Shown one piece after another: positions 31,508 through 40,091 of a stretch of DNA of 43,487 bases. The stretch comes from a bacterium (lineage in GTDB: Bacteria > Patescibacteriota > CG2-30-54-11). The DNA is taken from NCBI GenBank assembly GCA_029573015.1, contig JAKQHK010000101.1, positions 1 through 43,487 of the forward strand, in the 5' to 3' direction. Positions within the stretch are counted from its first letter, which is position 1. Every line of letters begins with the position of its first letter. The notes under the pieces were generated by a model. The model saw nothing but the letters and a program-made list of their open reading frames with translations. It did no database searches and was not told the origin of the DNA. Both the position numbers and the translations under genes were made by a program.

Positions 31508-31567
31508 TACCGGATGATGTCAGATCAGCATCCGGTACAGAGCAAGAAAACGTTAGTATGCAAAGCG

Positions 31568-31592
31568 TTTCCACAGGATGGAAAATTTTTTT
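31568..31592 (+). terminator. Terminator within the tRNA-Lys tail repeats
   Basis: TTTCCA-CAGGA-TGGAAA followed by A and seven T. It lies between the two tail copies and could end transcripts of tRNA-Lys that have read through copy 1. Confidence 0.65.
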
Positions 31593-31779
31593 ATCAGGGG
31601 CGAGACGTACAGCCCTGAGTATAGAGAAGAACAAGGTCCGCTGTAGTCAGCCAAAGGCTGACGGAAGCGGAAGCCCCTGGTTTACCCGCCGAACCCTGAA
31701 CGAAGTGAAGGGGAAGGCGGGCGACCCACCACAGATCTTAACGAATCGGCCAACGGACGATGAGTTTAGAGATGTGGTG
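31593..31779 (+). repeat. tRNA-Lys tail copy 2 with nested hairpins
   Basis: Begins ATCAGGGGCGAGA like copy 1, but the middle differs (hairpin GTCAGCC-AAA-GGCTGAC). From 31673 it repeats 31401-31507 at an offset of 272 nt with one visible mismatch over about 107 nt, including GCGACCCACCA. Short ORFs across both copies are repeat translations, not genes. No gene is supported between 31320 and 32041. Confidence 0.85.
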
Positions 31780-31835
31780 AATTGATTGACGCACCAGCGA
31801 CAACTAAAACTATATAAAACATCGGTTGTAAGCAG

Positions 31836-31863
31836 GCTCTTCCTCGTAGGAAGAGCTTTTTTT
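31836..31863 (+). terminator. Strong intrinsic terminator after the tRNA-Lys repeat field
   Basis: GCTCTTCCT-CGT-AGGAAGAGC followed by seven T on the plus strand. Confidence 0.9.
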
Positions 31864-32041
31864 GACTTGCGATAATCGCCCCCAGTACTGATAGACTAGG
31901 TATGCAATATGACGGCACAAACTGCTAAAACATTATATTGCCTCGAACATCTGATCAGCGCACACTGCTAACGCTTAACTATATACCGCTAGCACCAGCA
32001 ACACTAGGTCGAATAATAATCTTTCATATAAAGGCATCTTG

Positions 32042-32317
32042 ATGTCGGATTTAACCGAAGACAAAACAGAGTTAGCTATACAAGCGGTGAGACTTGTAAA
32101 TGAGATTCGAGAAAAAATGAACGAACCCGGAGCTGATAAACTTGCATTATGCCAAGATATTATCAACGCTATGAAAAGATTACACCTGACCTTAGAGGAA
32201 CCGCTTGATCCGGCTTTTACAGAAGCATACAATGATTTACAAAACTTGAAATCATCATTGAAATGCGATGGATCTGACTGGCTTGCTTCATTAACGCAGG
32301 AAGCTTCTCGTGCATAA
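32042..32317 (+). CDS. Small helical hypothetical protein
   Basis: 91 aa from the ATG at 32042 (AAGG 7 nt upstream); a TTG one codon earlier is less likely. Acidic, mainly helical: DKTELAIQAVRLVNEIREKM and LALCQDIINAMKRLHLTLEE. No signal, membrane helix or known family. It overlaps the next gene by 8 nt in another frame, which suggests coupled translation with the lipoprotein. Confidence 0.7.
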   Translation: MSDLTEDKTELAIQAVRLVNEIREKMNEPGADKLALCQDIINAMKRLHLTLEEPLDPAFTEAYNDLQNLKSSLKCDGSDWLASLTQEASRA

Positions 32318-32840
32318 ATTAACCTGCTCCCTATTGATTATCTCCTTGATCTCCCTGCTGTCTGGCTGTACCTTTTTTGAAAAAAAGAGCAAAAAACCGG
32401 TTTATATCCGTATCAAAGCATCCGAGCACTACACAGAGGACATTAAGCTCGAGACCGGCGATGTCACCATAGAAGGCAATGCAGTAGTCACTGGCAGGAT
32501 CAGCATCGCCAACGGAAGTCTGACGATTGGCAATTCAGTCACCATGGAAGCGCCCGTCTCTATGGGCAATGGCACGGTCAATATCGGCAGCAATGGACAA
32601 TTCCTGCAAGCGGTCAGTGTTGATCGCGGCGACCTGCAGGCCAGCAATTCCAACTCTTTTCATGACATTACCGCGAGCCAAGGCAATGTGCGCCTTGGCA
32701 GCAACAACTCGGTATTTGGTGATATTGGCGCTCCGCAGGGCGAGGTCAGCATCGTTAACTCTAACTCGATCGAAGGGGACATCACCGCTTCCCGCTTCAC
32801 CCAGGGTGGCAATAACACGATCACCGGATCCCATCCGTAA
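32310..32840 (+). CDS. Lipoprotein with bactofilin-like beta-helix
   Basis: 176 aa, starting at GTG 32310. The N-terminus is a lipoprotein signal, LLIISLISLLSGC, with Cys20 as the lipidation site. After a Lys-rich linker comes a ladder of hydrophobic six-to-eight residue steps (GDVTIEGNAVVTG, GSLTIGNSVTM, GNGTVNIGSNGQF, GNVRLGSNNSVFG, GEVSIVNSNSIEGDI). This is typical of right-handed beta-helices such as polymer-forming bactofilin domains, but here it is placed outside the membrane. It overlaps the preceding small gene. A perfect-palindrome terminator follows. Confidence 0.75.
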   Translation: MHKLTCSLLIISLISLLSGCTFFEKKSKKPVYIRIKASEHYTEDIKLETGDVTIEGNAVVTGRISIANGSLTIGNSVTMEAPVSMGNGTVNIGSNGQFLQAVSVDRGDLQASNSNSFHDITASQGNVRLGSNNSVFGDIGAPQGEVSIVNSNSIEGDITASRFTQGGNNTITGSHP

Positions 32841-32859
32841 GCGAACAACGTACAAAATA

Positions 32860-32887
32860 AAAAAAGCTGCCTGCAGGCAGCTTTTTT
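32860..32887. terminator. Perfectly palindromic bidirectional terminator
   Basis: AAAAAAGCTGCC TGCA GGCAGCTTTTTT (split here) is a perfect 28-nt palindrome between convergent genes, with T-runs on both strands. Confidence 0.92.
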
Positions 32888-32928
32888 GGTATAACCCAAG
32901 AAGTCACTGTTAACAGCACTCACACGCT

Positions 32929-33729
32929 CTATTCGACTATGCCATATCTCAGATTAACCGCTGTCTTCACCTCGACCTGTCCGGCACTAATGGCATCGGA
33001 GAGGCCGGCACTCGCCTCGTCAAAGGAAACCGCCTGATTGGCAAAACTGCTGTAGTAGTACGGCTGGTAGTCATAATGCACTGCTTCCGCTTCGAGTAGT
33101 TGACCAAGAGTAACATCAAGTTCCTTGGCTAAATATCCAGCCCGCTCCGTGGCCATATCCGCTGCCAGGCTGTAGGCTTTCTGGCGCGCGGCCTCGAAGT
33201 CCTTGAGGGTAAACTCCAGCGAACCGATCGAATTAGCTCCGGCACCGACTGCAGCATTGATGACTTCCCCGACTTTGTCCAGCTGTTCCAGACGGATGTA
33301 AAGATTACTCGAAACGATAAAAAAATCTATCTTTTTTTCGTCACCCCAGACTGAGCTGTCCTCATAGTAGGGTTGCACAGAATAATTCGATGTCTGGAGA
33401 TTCTTGTCCTCTACCCCAAGGTTCTTGATCGCAGTGATCACGTTACCCATGGTCTGCGTGGCGGCGCTTTGCGCTTCCTCAACGGTCTCCTTACGGACCT
33501 CCACGCCCACGCTCAACTTCACCAGATCAGGAGCCACATACGCTGTGCCTGATCCGCTGACTGAAAGACCTCCGGTCTGTTCCTCGATAGTTGCCCCTGT
33601 TCCGGCCAAGCTCACTTTCAACGACTTGGCTGGCAGCAGGGCAGCGGTAACCAGAGCGCTGATCCCAGCGACCAGCAGAACTGCCCCAACCGCAACACCG
33701 ACAGTAATGACTTGACGCTGCTTTTCCAT
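32929..33729 (-). CDS. SIMPL domain (DUF541) protein
   Basis: 266 aa from the ATG at 33729. A start seven codons upstream (33750) would leave the AAAGGAG Shine-Dalgarno inside the gene; that sequence is correctly placed 3-4 nt before 33729. A membrane anchor helix (about 6-30) leads to a SIMPL/DUF541 domain: LSVSGSGTAYVAPDLVKLSV, NLQTSNYSVQPYY, FIVSSNLYIRLEQLDKVGEV, FTLKDFEAARQKAYSLAADM and a C-terminal VEVKTAVNLRYGI. Family members are periplasmic or surface proteins of unclear role, linked to stress and adhesion in some bacteria. It is probably exposed outside the membrane. Confidence 0.88.
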   Translation of the reverse strand: MEKQRQVITVGVAVGAVLLVAGISALVTAALLPAKSLKVSLAGTGATIEEQTGGLSVSGSGTAYVAPDLVKLSVGVEVRKETVEEAQSAATQTMGNVITAIKNLGVEDKNLQTSNYSVQPYYEDSSVWGDEKKIDFFIVSSNLYIRLEQLDKVGEVINAAVGAGANSIGSLEFTLKDFEAARQKAYSLAADMATERAGYLAKELDVTLGQLLEAEAVHYDYQPYYYSSFANQAVSFDEASAGLSDAISAGQVEVKTAVNLRYGIVE

Positions 33730-33867
33730 GTTTCTCCTTTGTGTAATCAAGATAAACTAATACGGATAGTAACACGAATAATCAAGGAACGTAACAGCAC
33801 ATGAGAATGTTAAAGTTACAGGCATTATGCTAAAATGCGTCTGTCATATTTTTAAACACACCAGAGC

Positions 33868-35514
33868 ATGTACCGATACTTCTGGCGCCTGATGCTCTCT
33901 TTTTTGATATGGGCGGTTATCGCACCTATAAGTCAGACTTGTGCTGCGACATCGAACACCAAGACCATGACGCTCAAGGCAAAAGATGATACATACGTAA
34001 CGCAGGCAGCTCCCCAGAAAAACTATGGTTCAGAAAAAGACCTGCAGGTAAGCTACAGCGATGAGGAAGAAACCGCGGTGGAAGAAACGTATCTGTTCTT
34101 TGACCTGACTGCACTGCCGGAAAAAGCCACCATCACCAATGCTACACTCTCTCTCTATCTAAAATCAGGGACTATTACTGGAGCGCGCACCTTTGAGCTT
34201 AAACCAGTCAGTGCGCCCTGGACCCAGTCGACGCTCAACTGGAGCAATAAGCCAGAAACAGGTGACGGCATCGAGACCAAATCACTCAAACAGGATGCAG
34301 TCGGAGATTTTGTTATCTGGGGCGCTGCATCAACGCATGACACTCCCTCGGATGACGAGCTCACCAGTACCATCAAGCAGTGGCACGCAGCACCGACCAG
34401 TCAGTATGGCTTTGCCCTGCTTGGTCCAGAGGCTGCACCGGCGTATTCCTGCGTTTTCGCCAGCTCTGAGTCAGCCAGCAATGTTCCTGAACTGAAAATT
34501 ACCTACACACTCCCGGGACCAGTGATTTCTGGGGTTACCGCCAGTGACCTGACCAATACCTCGGCCCGGATCACCTGGAGCACGACTGACCAGGCAAATT
34601 CCTATGTCGAATACGGCACATCGACAAATCTCGGCACCACCATCGGAACAGATGAATATGTTTTCAGCCATGCGGTCACTCTCCAGAATCTGCAGCCCGC
34701 GACAACCTACCAGTACCAGGTACAATCAACTGACAAGGAAGGTCTGATCTCCACGTCTGACATCCTGTCTTTTGTAACACTGGCGGTCGCCGCGACCGAC
34801 ACCAGCGCTAATGAACCGGAAGTAACCGCCACAGGCGAAGAGGAAATCGTGGAGGAGCAGCTTGATCAGGCTGCAGCTCTTGCAGACAAACAGGCTGAGG
34901 AGCAAGCACGTTCCCAGGCTCTAGACCAGAATGCCAATGCCTACACACCGAGCACGCAGGAACAGGAAGCAGCCGCAGATGCTACTGCCCTGTCACTGAC
35001 AGCAAGCGATCAGATGAGCAGCGGTACGCGCAATTCCCTGGAGAAGTCGAAAGATTTTTTCCTGAAAATCGCACCGTTTGTTCTGTTGACGTTATTTCTG
35101 TTTCTGGTGTTTAAAAATTCATTAAGCGGCTACATGCATGAGACAATCCAGAAACACCCTGATTCTCCACCGGTTTCCCCACCTTCTGGCCCTGAAATTC
35201 GACCTACAGCTGGCACGACGCCATCATATTCTTCCGAATTCCCAAAAAATTATAAGCAAAACAGCACTGCTGCACCGGCTTATCCTGCACCAAGTGTAAC
35301 CACGACCAACCAACACATCTATGTGCAGGAAATGCCTGACCAGACACCAGCACCTGCTGAAAAAAATACTCCCAGCCCAGGACACGTCGTCAACCTAAGT
35401 TCAGCCATGCCCCGCCCGCCACTTGTCAGCAGGCTGCCTGCGCTGAAGCTCTCGCAACCGCAGGCAGCGAGATCGAACACACTCGACTTAAGCATAAAAA
35501 ATAAAGGGGGCTGA
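33868..35514 (+). CDS. Surface protein with DNRLRE/CBM96-like and fibronectin type III domains
   Basis: 548 aa. Signal peptide at 1-27 (ending TCAAT); a DNRLRE-type beta domain at about 33-213 (DDTYVTQAAPQKNYGSEKDL, TYLFFDLTALPEKATITNAT, WTQSTLNWSNKP); a fibronectin type III domain at about 216-310 (ISGVTASDLTNTSARITWST, YVEYGTSTNLGTT, LQPATTYQYQVQSTD); an Ala/Glu/Gln-rich coiled linker; a membrane helix at about 398-413 (IAPFVLLTLFLFLVF); and a Pro-rich, probably cytoplasmic tail of about 130 residues. The domains suggest glycan or partner binding at the surface. It ends inside a terminator shared with the convergent FmdB-like gene. Confidence 0.85.
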   Translation: MYRYFWRLMLSFLIWAVIAPISQTCAATSNTKTMTLKAKDDTYVTQAAPQKNYGSEKDLQVSYSDEEETAVEETYLFFDLTALPEKATITNATLSLYLKSGTITGARTFELKPVSAPWTQSTLNWSNKPETGDGIETKSLKQDAVGDFVIWGAASTHDTPSDDELTSTIKQWHAAPTSQYGFALLGPEAAPAYSCVFASSESASNVPELKITYTLPGPVISGVTASDLTNTSARITWSTTDQANSYVEYGTSTNLGTTIGTDEYVFSHAVTLQNLQPATTYQYQVQSTDKEGLISTSDILSFVTLAVAATDTSANEPEVTATGEEEIVEEQLDQAAALADKQAEEQARSQALDQNANAYTPSTQEQEAAADATALSLTASDQMSSGTRNSLEKSKDFFLKIAPFVLLTLFLFLVFKNSLSGYMHETIQKHPDSPPVSPPSGPEIRPTAGTTPSYSSEFPKNYKQNSTAAPAYPAPSVTTTNQHIYVQEMPDQTPAPAEKNTPSPGHVVNLSSAMPRPPLVSRLPALKLSQPQAARSNTLDLSIKNKGG

Positions 35515-35532
35515 TAACTCCCTTTATTTTTT
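35496..35532. terminator. Bidirectional terminator overlapping a stop codon
   Basis: A 15-bp stem of A/T-rich arms capped by GGGGG/CTCCC, with loop CTGATAA, lies over the end of the 33868 gene. The minus-strand gene ends within it as well. Confidence 0.85.
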
Positions 35533-35751
35533 ATCTGTGGTGCCGGACGACTGACTTGCTGCTGACCCGGTTTTTTTCCGGCTGTCGTTCTTGTAAAATC
35601 CACTTCCTTTGAAAACAACCCCCGGTGCATGCATCACCTTGAAAACCCGTCCTGGACACTGCGGACAGCTTGTATCCGGTGGATCGTTGAATGCCTGCCA
35701 TTTTTCATAGGTAAATCCACAAATTCTGCATTGATACTCATAAATCGGCAT
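35524..35751 (-). CDS. FmdB-type zinc ribbon protein
   Basis: 75 aa from the ATG at 35751; the frame stays open 14 codons further up, but family members begin MPIYEYQC. Zinc site: YQCRICG (Cys7, Cys10) and TSCPQCPG. It is followed by a short beta segment (GVVFKGSGFYKND) typical of the FmdB/CxxC_CxxC_SSSS family, and a Lys/Ser tail. Putative regulatory proteins with no firm function. It converges on the surface protein gene. Confidence 0.85.
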   Translation of the reverse strand: MPIYEYQCRICGFTYEKWQAFNDPPDTSCPQCPGRVFKVMHAPGVVFKGSGFYKNDSRKKTGSAASQSSGTTDKK

Positions 35752-35837
35752 AGACCCTACCGCACTCTTTATAGAAAATAATAAAGCAATCACCCATTTG
35801 AAAAGTATAATCAGAAACAGGTGTGCTGTCCACTACC

Positions 35838-37313
35838 CTACTGATATAAACGCTCCAGAGCCTGATCAGCCAGCGGAGCGATATCTCCCTCGAAATCAAA
35901 ATCAAGTGCCAGCTGATACTCTGCTTTCGCTTGATCTATCAGACCTTTCTGCTCATAGAGCATGGCCAGATTCAAATGCGCTGAAGCAATAGTCGGATCC
36001 AGCTCAAGAGCTTTCCGCAATTCCTGCTCGGCCTGTTCCAGTTCACCGGACTCCACGAGCGCCCAGCCGAGAATGCTGTGGCTGAGCGCAGTATCCGGCT
36101 GCCGCTCGACTGCCTGCCGGGCTACCTCCAACGCACTCGCCATGTCTTTCAACGTACTCGTATACAGATAAACCAGCGACCGATATACGCCGAGCTCATC
36201 CGGTTGCACCTCCCGGGCTAGTTTATATGCTTTCACTGCTTTGGAATACTCTCCTGTCTGACGCAGGACATGTCCCAAATTGATATATACATCATAGCTC
36301 GTCTCTCCTCCGTCTACCGCGCGTTCAAACGCTTCGGCCGCTTTACTCCATTCCTGCTCATACGCATAGAGCTTGCCCAGATAATAGTAATTAAGCGCAG
36401 CCGGTTTTCCGCCGATATCAAGCGCACCCTCCAGTTCATCCTGGGCTCGGGCTACATCACCTGCGAGGAAGTATGCGTATCCCAGGTAATAATGGGCACT
36501 CTGATAATCAGGCTGGCGCTGAATGACCTGGGTAAAATACTCTGTAGCCAGGGTCGGCATGAGATGCTCGAGGTATACCACCCCGGTTTTCAGTATACGT
36601 AGTGTTTCGTCGGCTGTGGCATCAATATCATCAAGGCTTACAATGGCTTTCTGGGCTTTCGACGCGATATCCGTGTCAGGGTATTGCGCGACGAGAGAAC
36701 CAAGTATCGCCTTGGCTTGGGCCCTGTCCCGCCTGCTCACGAGCAATCCCCAGTAATACTTCGCCTGCTGGGTGTTATCTGATTCCACCTCGGCTGCAAG
36801 CTGAAAATGCGCTTCGGCCGCATCATACTCAGAAAGCCAGAGGCTGGCCAGTCCGAGCGGATAGCGGACTTTTTCCTTCTCCATCGGCGTGTCTCTGACT
36901 TCCGCAAGGGTTCTTTCCAGATATTCCCGCGCCTCATCCCAGTATTTCAATTCGATATAAATACAACCAAGCCGGTACCAGATTTCCGGATTGGTACCAT
37001 CCAGCTGCTCAGCAAAACGGAATTCCTGTTCTGCTTCCATGAAACGGTTTTTTATCTGGTAGAGCTGCCCGATACGCATGCGGACTGAAGCGTCCTGAGG
37101 ACTCTTCTGGGCTGCCTGCTCGTAATACGTCAGCGCCTCGCTGTATCGCTGTTCCTCATACAGGCGGTCCCCCTCGCTGATGAAATCATAAACCGACATG
37201 CCGTCCGCCCAATGGGAAGACGACGGAATCCAGGCCCGTACAAACCAGGCAAGACTCACGCCGGCGATAAGCACGAGAACGGCAATCCCCACGGTATTGG
37301 CTGTTTTTTTCAT
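35838..37313 (-). CDS. Membrane-anchored TPR protein
   Basis: 491 aa. One N-terminal membrane helix (about 7-29) is followed by roughly ten tetratricopeptide repeats covering residues 40-485, e.g. GDRLYEEQRYSEALTYYEQA, AEQEFRFAEQLDGTNPEIWY, SAHYYLGYAYFLAGDVARAQ and HSILGWALVESGELEQAEQE. TPR arrays hold partner proteins; this one is likely on the outer face of the membrane and may organise envelope enzymes. It begins 15 nt after the valS stop, so it is probably co-transcribed with valS. Confidence 0.9.
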   Translation of the reverse strand: MKKTANTVGIAVLVLIAGVSLAWFVRAWIPSSSHWADGMSVYDFISEGDRLYEEQRYSEALTYYEQAAQKSPQDASVRMRIGQLYQIKNRFMEAEQEFRFAEQLDGTNPEIWYRLGCIYIELKYWDEAREYLERTLAEVRDTPMEKEKVRYPLGLASLWLSEYDAAEAHFQLAAEVESDNTQQAKYYWGLLVSRRDRAQAKAILGSLVAQYPDTDIASKAQKAIVSLDDIDATADETLRILKTGVVYLEHLMPTLATEYFTQVIQRQPDYQSAHYYLGYAYFLAGDVARAQDELEGALDIGGKPAALNYYYLGKLYAYEQEWSKAAEAFERAVDGGETSYDVYINLGHVLRQTGEYSKAVKAYKLAREVQPDELGVYRSLVYLYTSTLKDMASALEVARQAVERQPDTALSHSILGWALVESGELEQAEQELRKALELDPTIASAHLNLAMLYEQKGLIDQAKAEYQLALDFDFEGDIAPLADQALERLYQ

Positions 37314-37328
37314 AATCAGACGCTCTCT

Positions 37329-40070
37329 CTAAGACTTGATCCGCTCAATCTGCTTTTCAATAACATCCTTCTGATGCAGCAGCTCCTCCATCTTCTTCCG
37401 TTCCCGCCCTACGACTTCTGCGGGCGCATTCTGGACAAATTGTTCATTGGCCAGCAGCGCAGCAAGCCGCCCCAGGCGAACTTCCAGATCATCAAGCTCT
37501 GCATGCAGGCGCAGCATTTCCTTGCCCCGGTCAATCTGCTTGTCAAACACGACGAATACCCGTATCTGACTGATAACAAATTCGATAGCTGCATCATCCT
37601 TCTGAGGAATCTCCCTGCTGATGGCAACCTGTTTTAAAGGAGTCAGTCGGATCATCTGTTCCTCCAGCTCCTTGAACGTATCATACCGGGCATCATCGCC
37701 CGTGAAAACAATCGTGACGATCGGCTTCGCCGAAGGCGGCAGATCAGCTTCACTGCGGATATTGCGGATTTTCTGGATACTATCCCGCCAGACCTGGAAA
37801 ACAGTCTCAAGACCATCATTGATCAACGCCTTGTTTGCCTTGGGCCAGGAAGCAGTAATCAGGTCGCGCTCTGATTTTTCATAATCAGCAAGCATATGCA
37901 GCTTCGATCCGATGCGCTGCCAGATTTCCTCGGTAATGAACGGAATATACGGATGCAGCATCTTGAGCACAGCCTGCAGTACCCGAAGAATCGTTTCCTG
38001 CGTCACGCTGCGGCGATCCCAGTCCTCTGAATCAAGCAGGGATTTGCTCATTTCCAGATACCAGTCGCAAAAGTCGTTCCAGACAAACTCGTACAGCAGC
38101 GTGCCTGCCTCGCCGAACCGATAGCCATCCAGCAATCTAGTCGCTTGAGCGATCACCTGATTGAGGCGGCTGAGGATCCAGCGGTCAGGAAGCGAAAGCT
38201 TGCTTTCGTCAAAATACAAAAGGTGCAATTCTTCATAAAACGCATTTTTCTTCGAGAATAATGCGAATCGGGTTGCGTTCCAAAGCTTGTTACAGAAATT
38301 GCGATAACCGACGGTTTTATCCTGCGAAAACTTGATATCATTCCCCGGAGTAACATTTAGCAGAAACGATAACCGCAGGGCATCAGCGCCAAATTCTTCG
38401 ATGATTTCCAGCGGATCGACCACATTACCCTTAGATTTGCTCATTTTTTCGCCATGCGCATCACGTACCAATCCATGCAAATAGACTTTTTTGAAAGGGA
38501 TATCATCCATCAAACCCAGGGACAGCAACACCATCCGTGCTACCCAGAAAAAAATGATGTCATATCCGGTCTCCATCATCTGGGTCGGGAAGAACCGTTT
38601 GAGATCCGGAGTCTCCTCCGGCCAGCCGAGAGTGCTGAACGGCCAGAGACCGGAACTGAACCAGGTATCAAGCGTGTCCGGATCACGTTCCAGACGTGTC
38701 CCTCCGCACTGCGGGCATGATGCCGGCTCTTGATCGGATACTATCGTGAATACCCGGTAATCAAGTTCAGCAGCATCCCTGGCTTTTTCCTTTTCCAGGC
38801 AATCCTGACAGTACCACGCCGGTATCTGGTGTCCCCACCAGAGCTGACGGCTGATACACCAGTCATGCAGGTTTCCCATCCAGTGGTTAAAAATTTTGGT
38901 CATACGCTGGGGAATAAAATGAATTTTCCCGTCCGCAACCACCTGTAATGCCCGGGCGGCGAGCGCCTCGGTATGCACAAACCATTGCGTTGAGATATAG
39001 GGTTCAATGGTCGTATCACAGCGGTAGCAGTGTCCCACACTATGGGAGTAATTAACTTCCTTGCTGAGATAGCCGCCGCTCCGTAAAGTTTTGATGATCT
39101 TTCGACGTGCCTGGACAACATCAAGACCTGCACCGAACATGCCTTCCCGGATACGACCTTCTTCTGTGAGGATATTAATAAGTGGCAGATTGTGATGCCG
39201 GGCTATTTCATAATCATTAAAATCATGCGCCGGAGTAATTTTTACCGCTCCGGTGCCGAATTCCATATCCACCCGTTTGTCTGCGATGATCGGTATCTCC
39301 CGTTCCGCCACAGGTAAAAATGCCATTTTCCCGACCAAATCCTGATAGCGGGGGTCGTCCGGATGAACAGCCACTGCTGTATCACCGATCATGGTTTCAG
39401 GACGAACGGTAGCCACGGATATGGATGCTTCACCTGGCTTGCCATTCTCCATGATCGGATAACTCAGTGTATAAAGCTTTGCTTCTGATTCCGCATGTTC
39501 GACTTCATCATCCGCTAGCACAGTCTGGCAGCGGGGACACCAGTTGATCAGATACTTCCCTTTGTAGATCAACTTCTGACGGTATAATTCCGTAAAAGCA
39601 TGGTTAACCGCCTTATTTGCCCGGTCATCCATAGTGAACCGCTCCCGGGACCAGTCGCAGGAAGCACCGAGCTTGCGTATCTGTGTGGTGATGATCTTCC
39701 CGTATTCATCCACCCAAGCCCATACGCGTTCCAGAAACTTTTCCCTACCAAGATCGTGACGGGTAAGATTCTCCTTCTTGATTTCTTTTTCCACGACATT
39801 CTGAGTAGCAATGCTCGCATGGTCAGTACCCGGCAGCCAGAGAACTGCCTCGCCCTTCATGCGATGATAGCGGATAAAAAGGTCCTGGATGGCCACGAAC
39901 ATGGCATGACCCATATGCAATTTGCCGGTTATATTCGGCGGCGGCATGATGATGCAATACGGCTTGCCTTTGGGATGCACTTCTGGCTTAAAAAAACCGC
40001 TACTCTCCCATTTCTGATAGATTTTGTCCTCAATTTCATGAAAATCATATACCTTACTGAATTCTGTCAT
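37329..40070 (-). CDS. valS: Valyl-tRNA synthetase
   Basis: 913 aa, normal length for ValRS. Class I signatures are PPPNITGKLHMGHA (43-56, the HIGH motif as HMGH) and KMSKSKGNVVDP (near residue 543). An editing domain lies between them (TVRPETMIGDTAVAVHP). The anticodon-binding helices follow, then a C-terminal coiled-coil tRNA arm (LRLHAELDDLEVRLGRLAAL to IEKQIERIKS). A zinc-type CxxC pair (ASCPQCGG, with CQDCLEKE) lies in the insertion region. It charges tRNA-Val in the cytosol. Its operon partner downstream is the TPR protein. Confidence 0.97.
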   Translation of the reverse strand: MTEFSKVYDFHEIEDKIYQKWESSGFFKPEVHPKGKPYCIIMPPPNITGKLHMGHAMFVAIQDLFIRYHRMKGEAVLWLPGTDHASIATQNVVEKEIKKENLTRHDLGREKFLERVWAWVDEYGKIITTQIRKLGASCDWSRERFTMDDRANKAVNHAFTELYRQKLIYKGKYLINWCPRCQTVLADDEVEHAESEAKLYTLSYPIMENGKPGEASISVATVRPETMIGDTAVAVHPDDPRYQDLVGKMAFLPVAEREIPIIADKRVDMEFGTGAVKITPAHDFNDYEIARHHNLPLINILTEEGRIREGMFGAGLDVVQARRKIIKTLRSGGYLSKEVNYSHSVGHCYRCDTTIEPYISTQWFVHTEALAARALQVVADGKIHFIPQRMTKIFNHWMGNLHDWCISRQLWWGHQIPAWYCQDCLEKEKARDAAELDYRVFTIVSDQEPASCPQCGGTRLERDPDTLDTWFSSGLWPFSTLGWPEETPDLKRFFPTQMMETGYDIIFFWVARMVLLSLGLMDDIPFKKVYLHGLVRDAHGEKMSKSKGNVVDPLEIIEEFGADALRLSFLLNVTPGNDIKFSQDKTVGYRNFCNKLWNATRFALFSKKNAFYEELHLLYFDESKLSLPDRWILSRLNQVIAQATRLLDGYRFGEAGTLLYEFVWNDFCDWYLEMSKSLLDSEDWDRRSVTQETILRVLQAVLKMLHPYIPFITEEIWQRIGSKLHMLADYEKSERDLITASWPKANKALINDGLETVFQVWRDSIQKIRNIRSEADLPPSAKPIVTIVFTGDDARYDTFKELEEQMIRLTPLKQVAISREIPQKDDAAIEFVISQIRVFVVFDKQIDRGKEMLRLHAELDDLEVRLGRLAALLANEQFVQNAPAEVVGRERKKMEELLHQKDVIEKQIERIKS

Positions 40071-40091
40071 GCCATTCCCTCAAAAAAAGTG

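Noticed and set aside
31433-31785. Two plus-strand frames encoding near-identical 'KGKAGDPPQILTNRPTDDEF' stretches
   Set aside because: They translate the duplicated tRNA-Lys tail blocks. The similarity reflects the DNA repeat, not a protein family.
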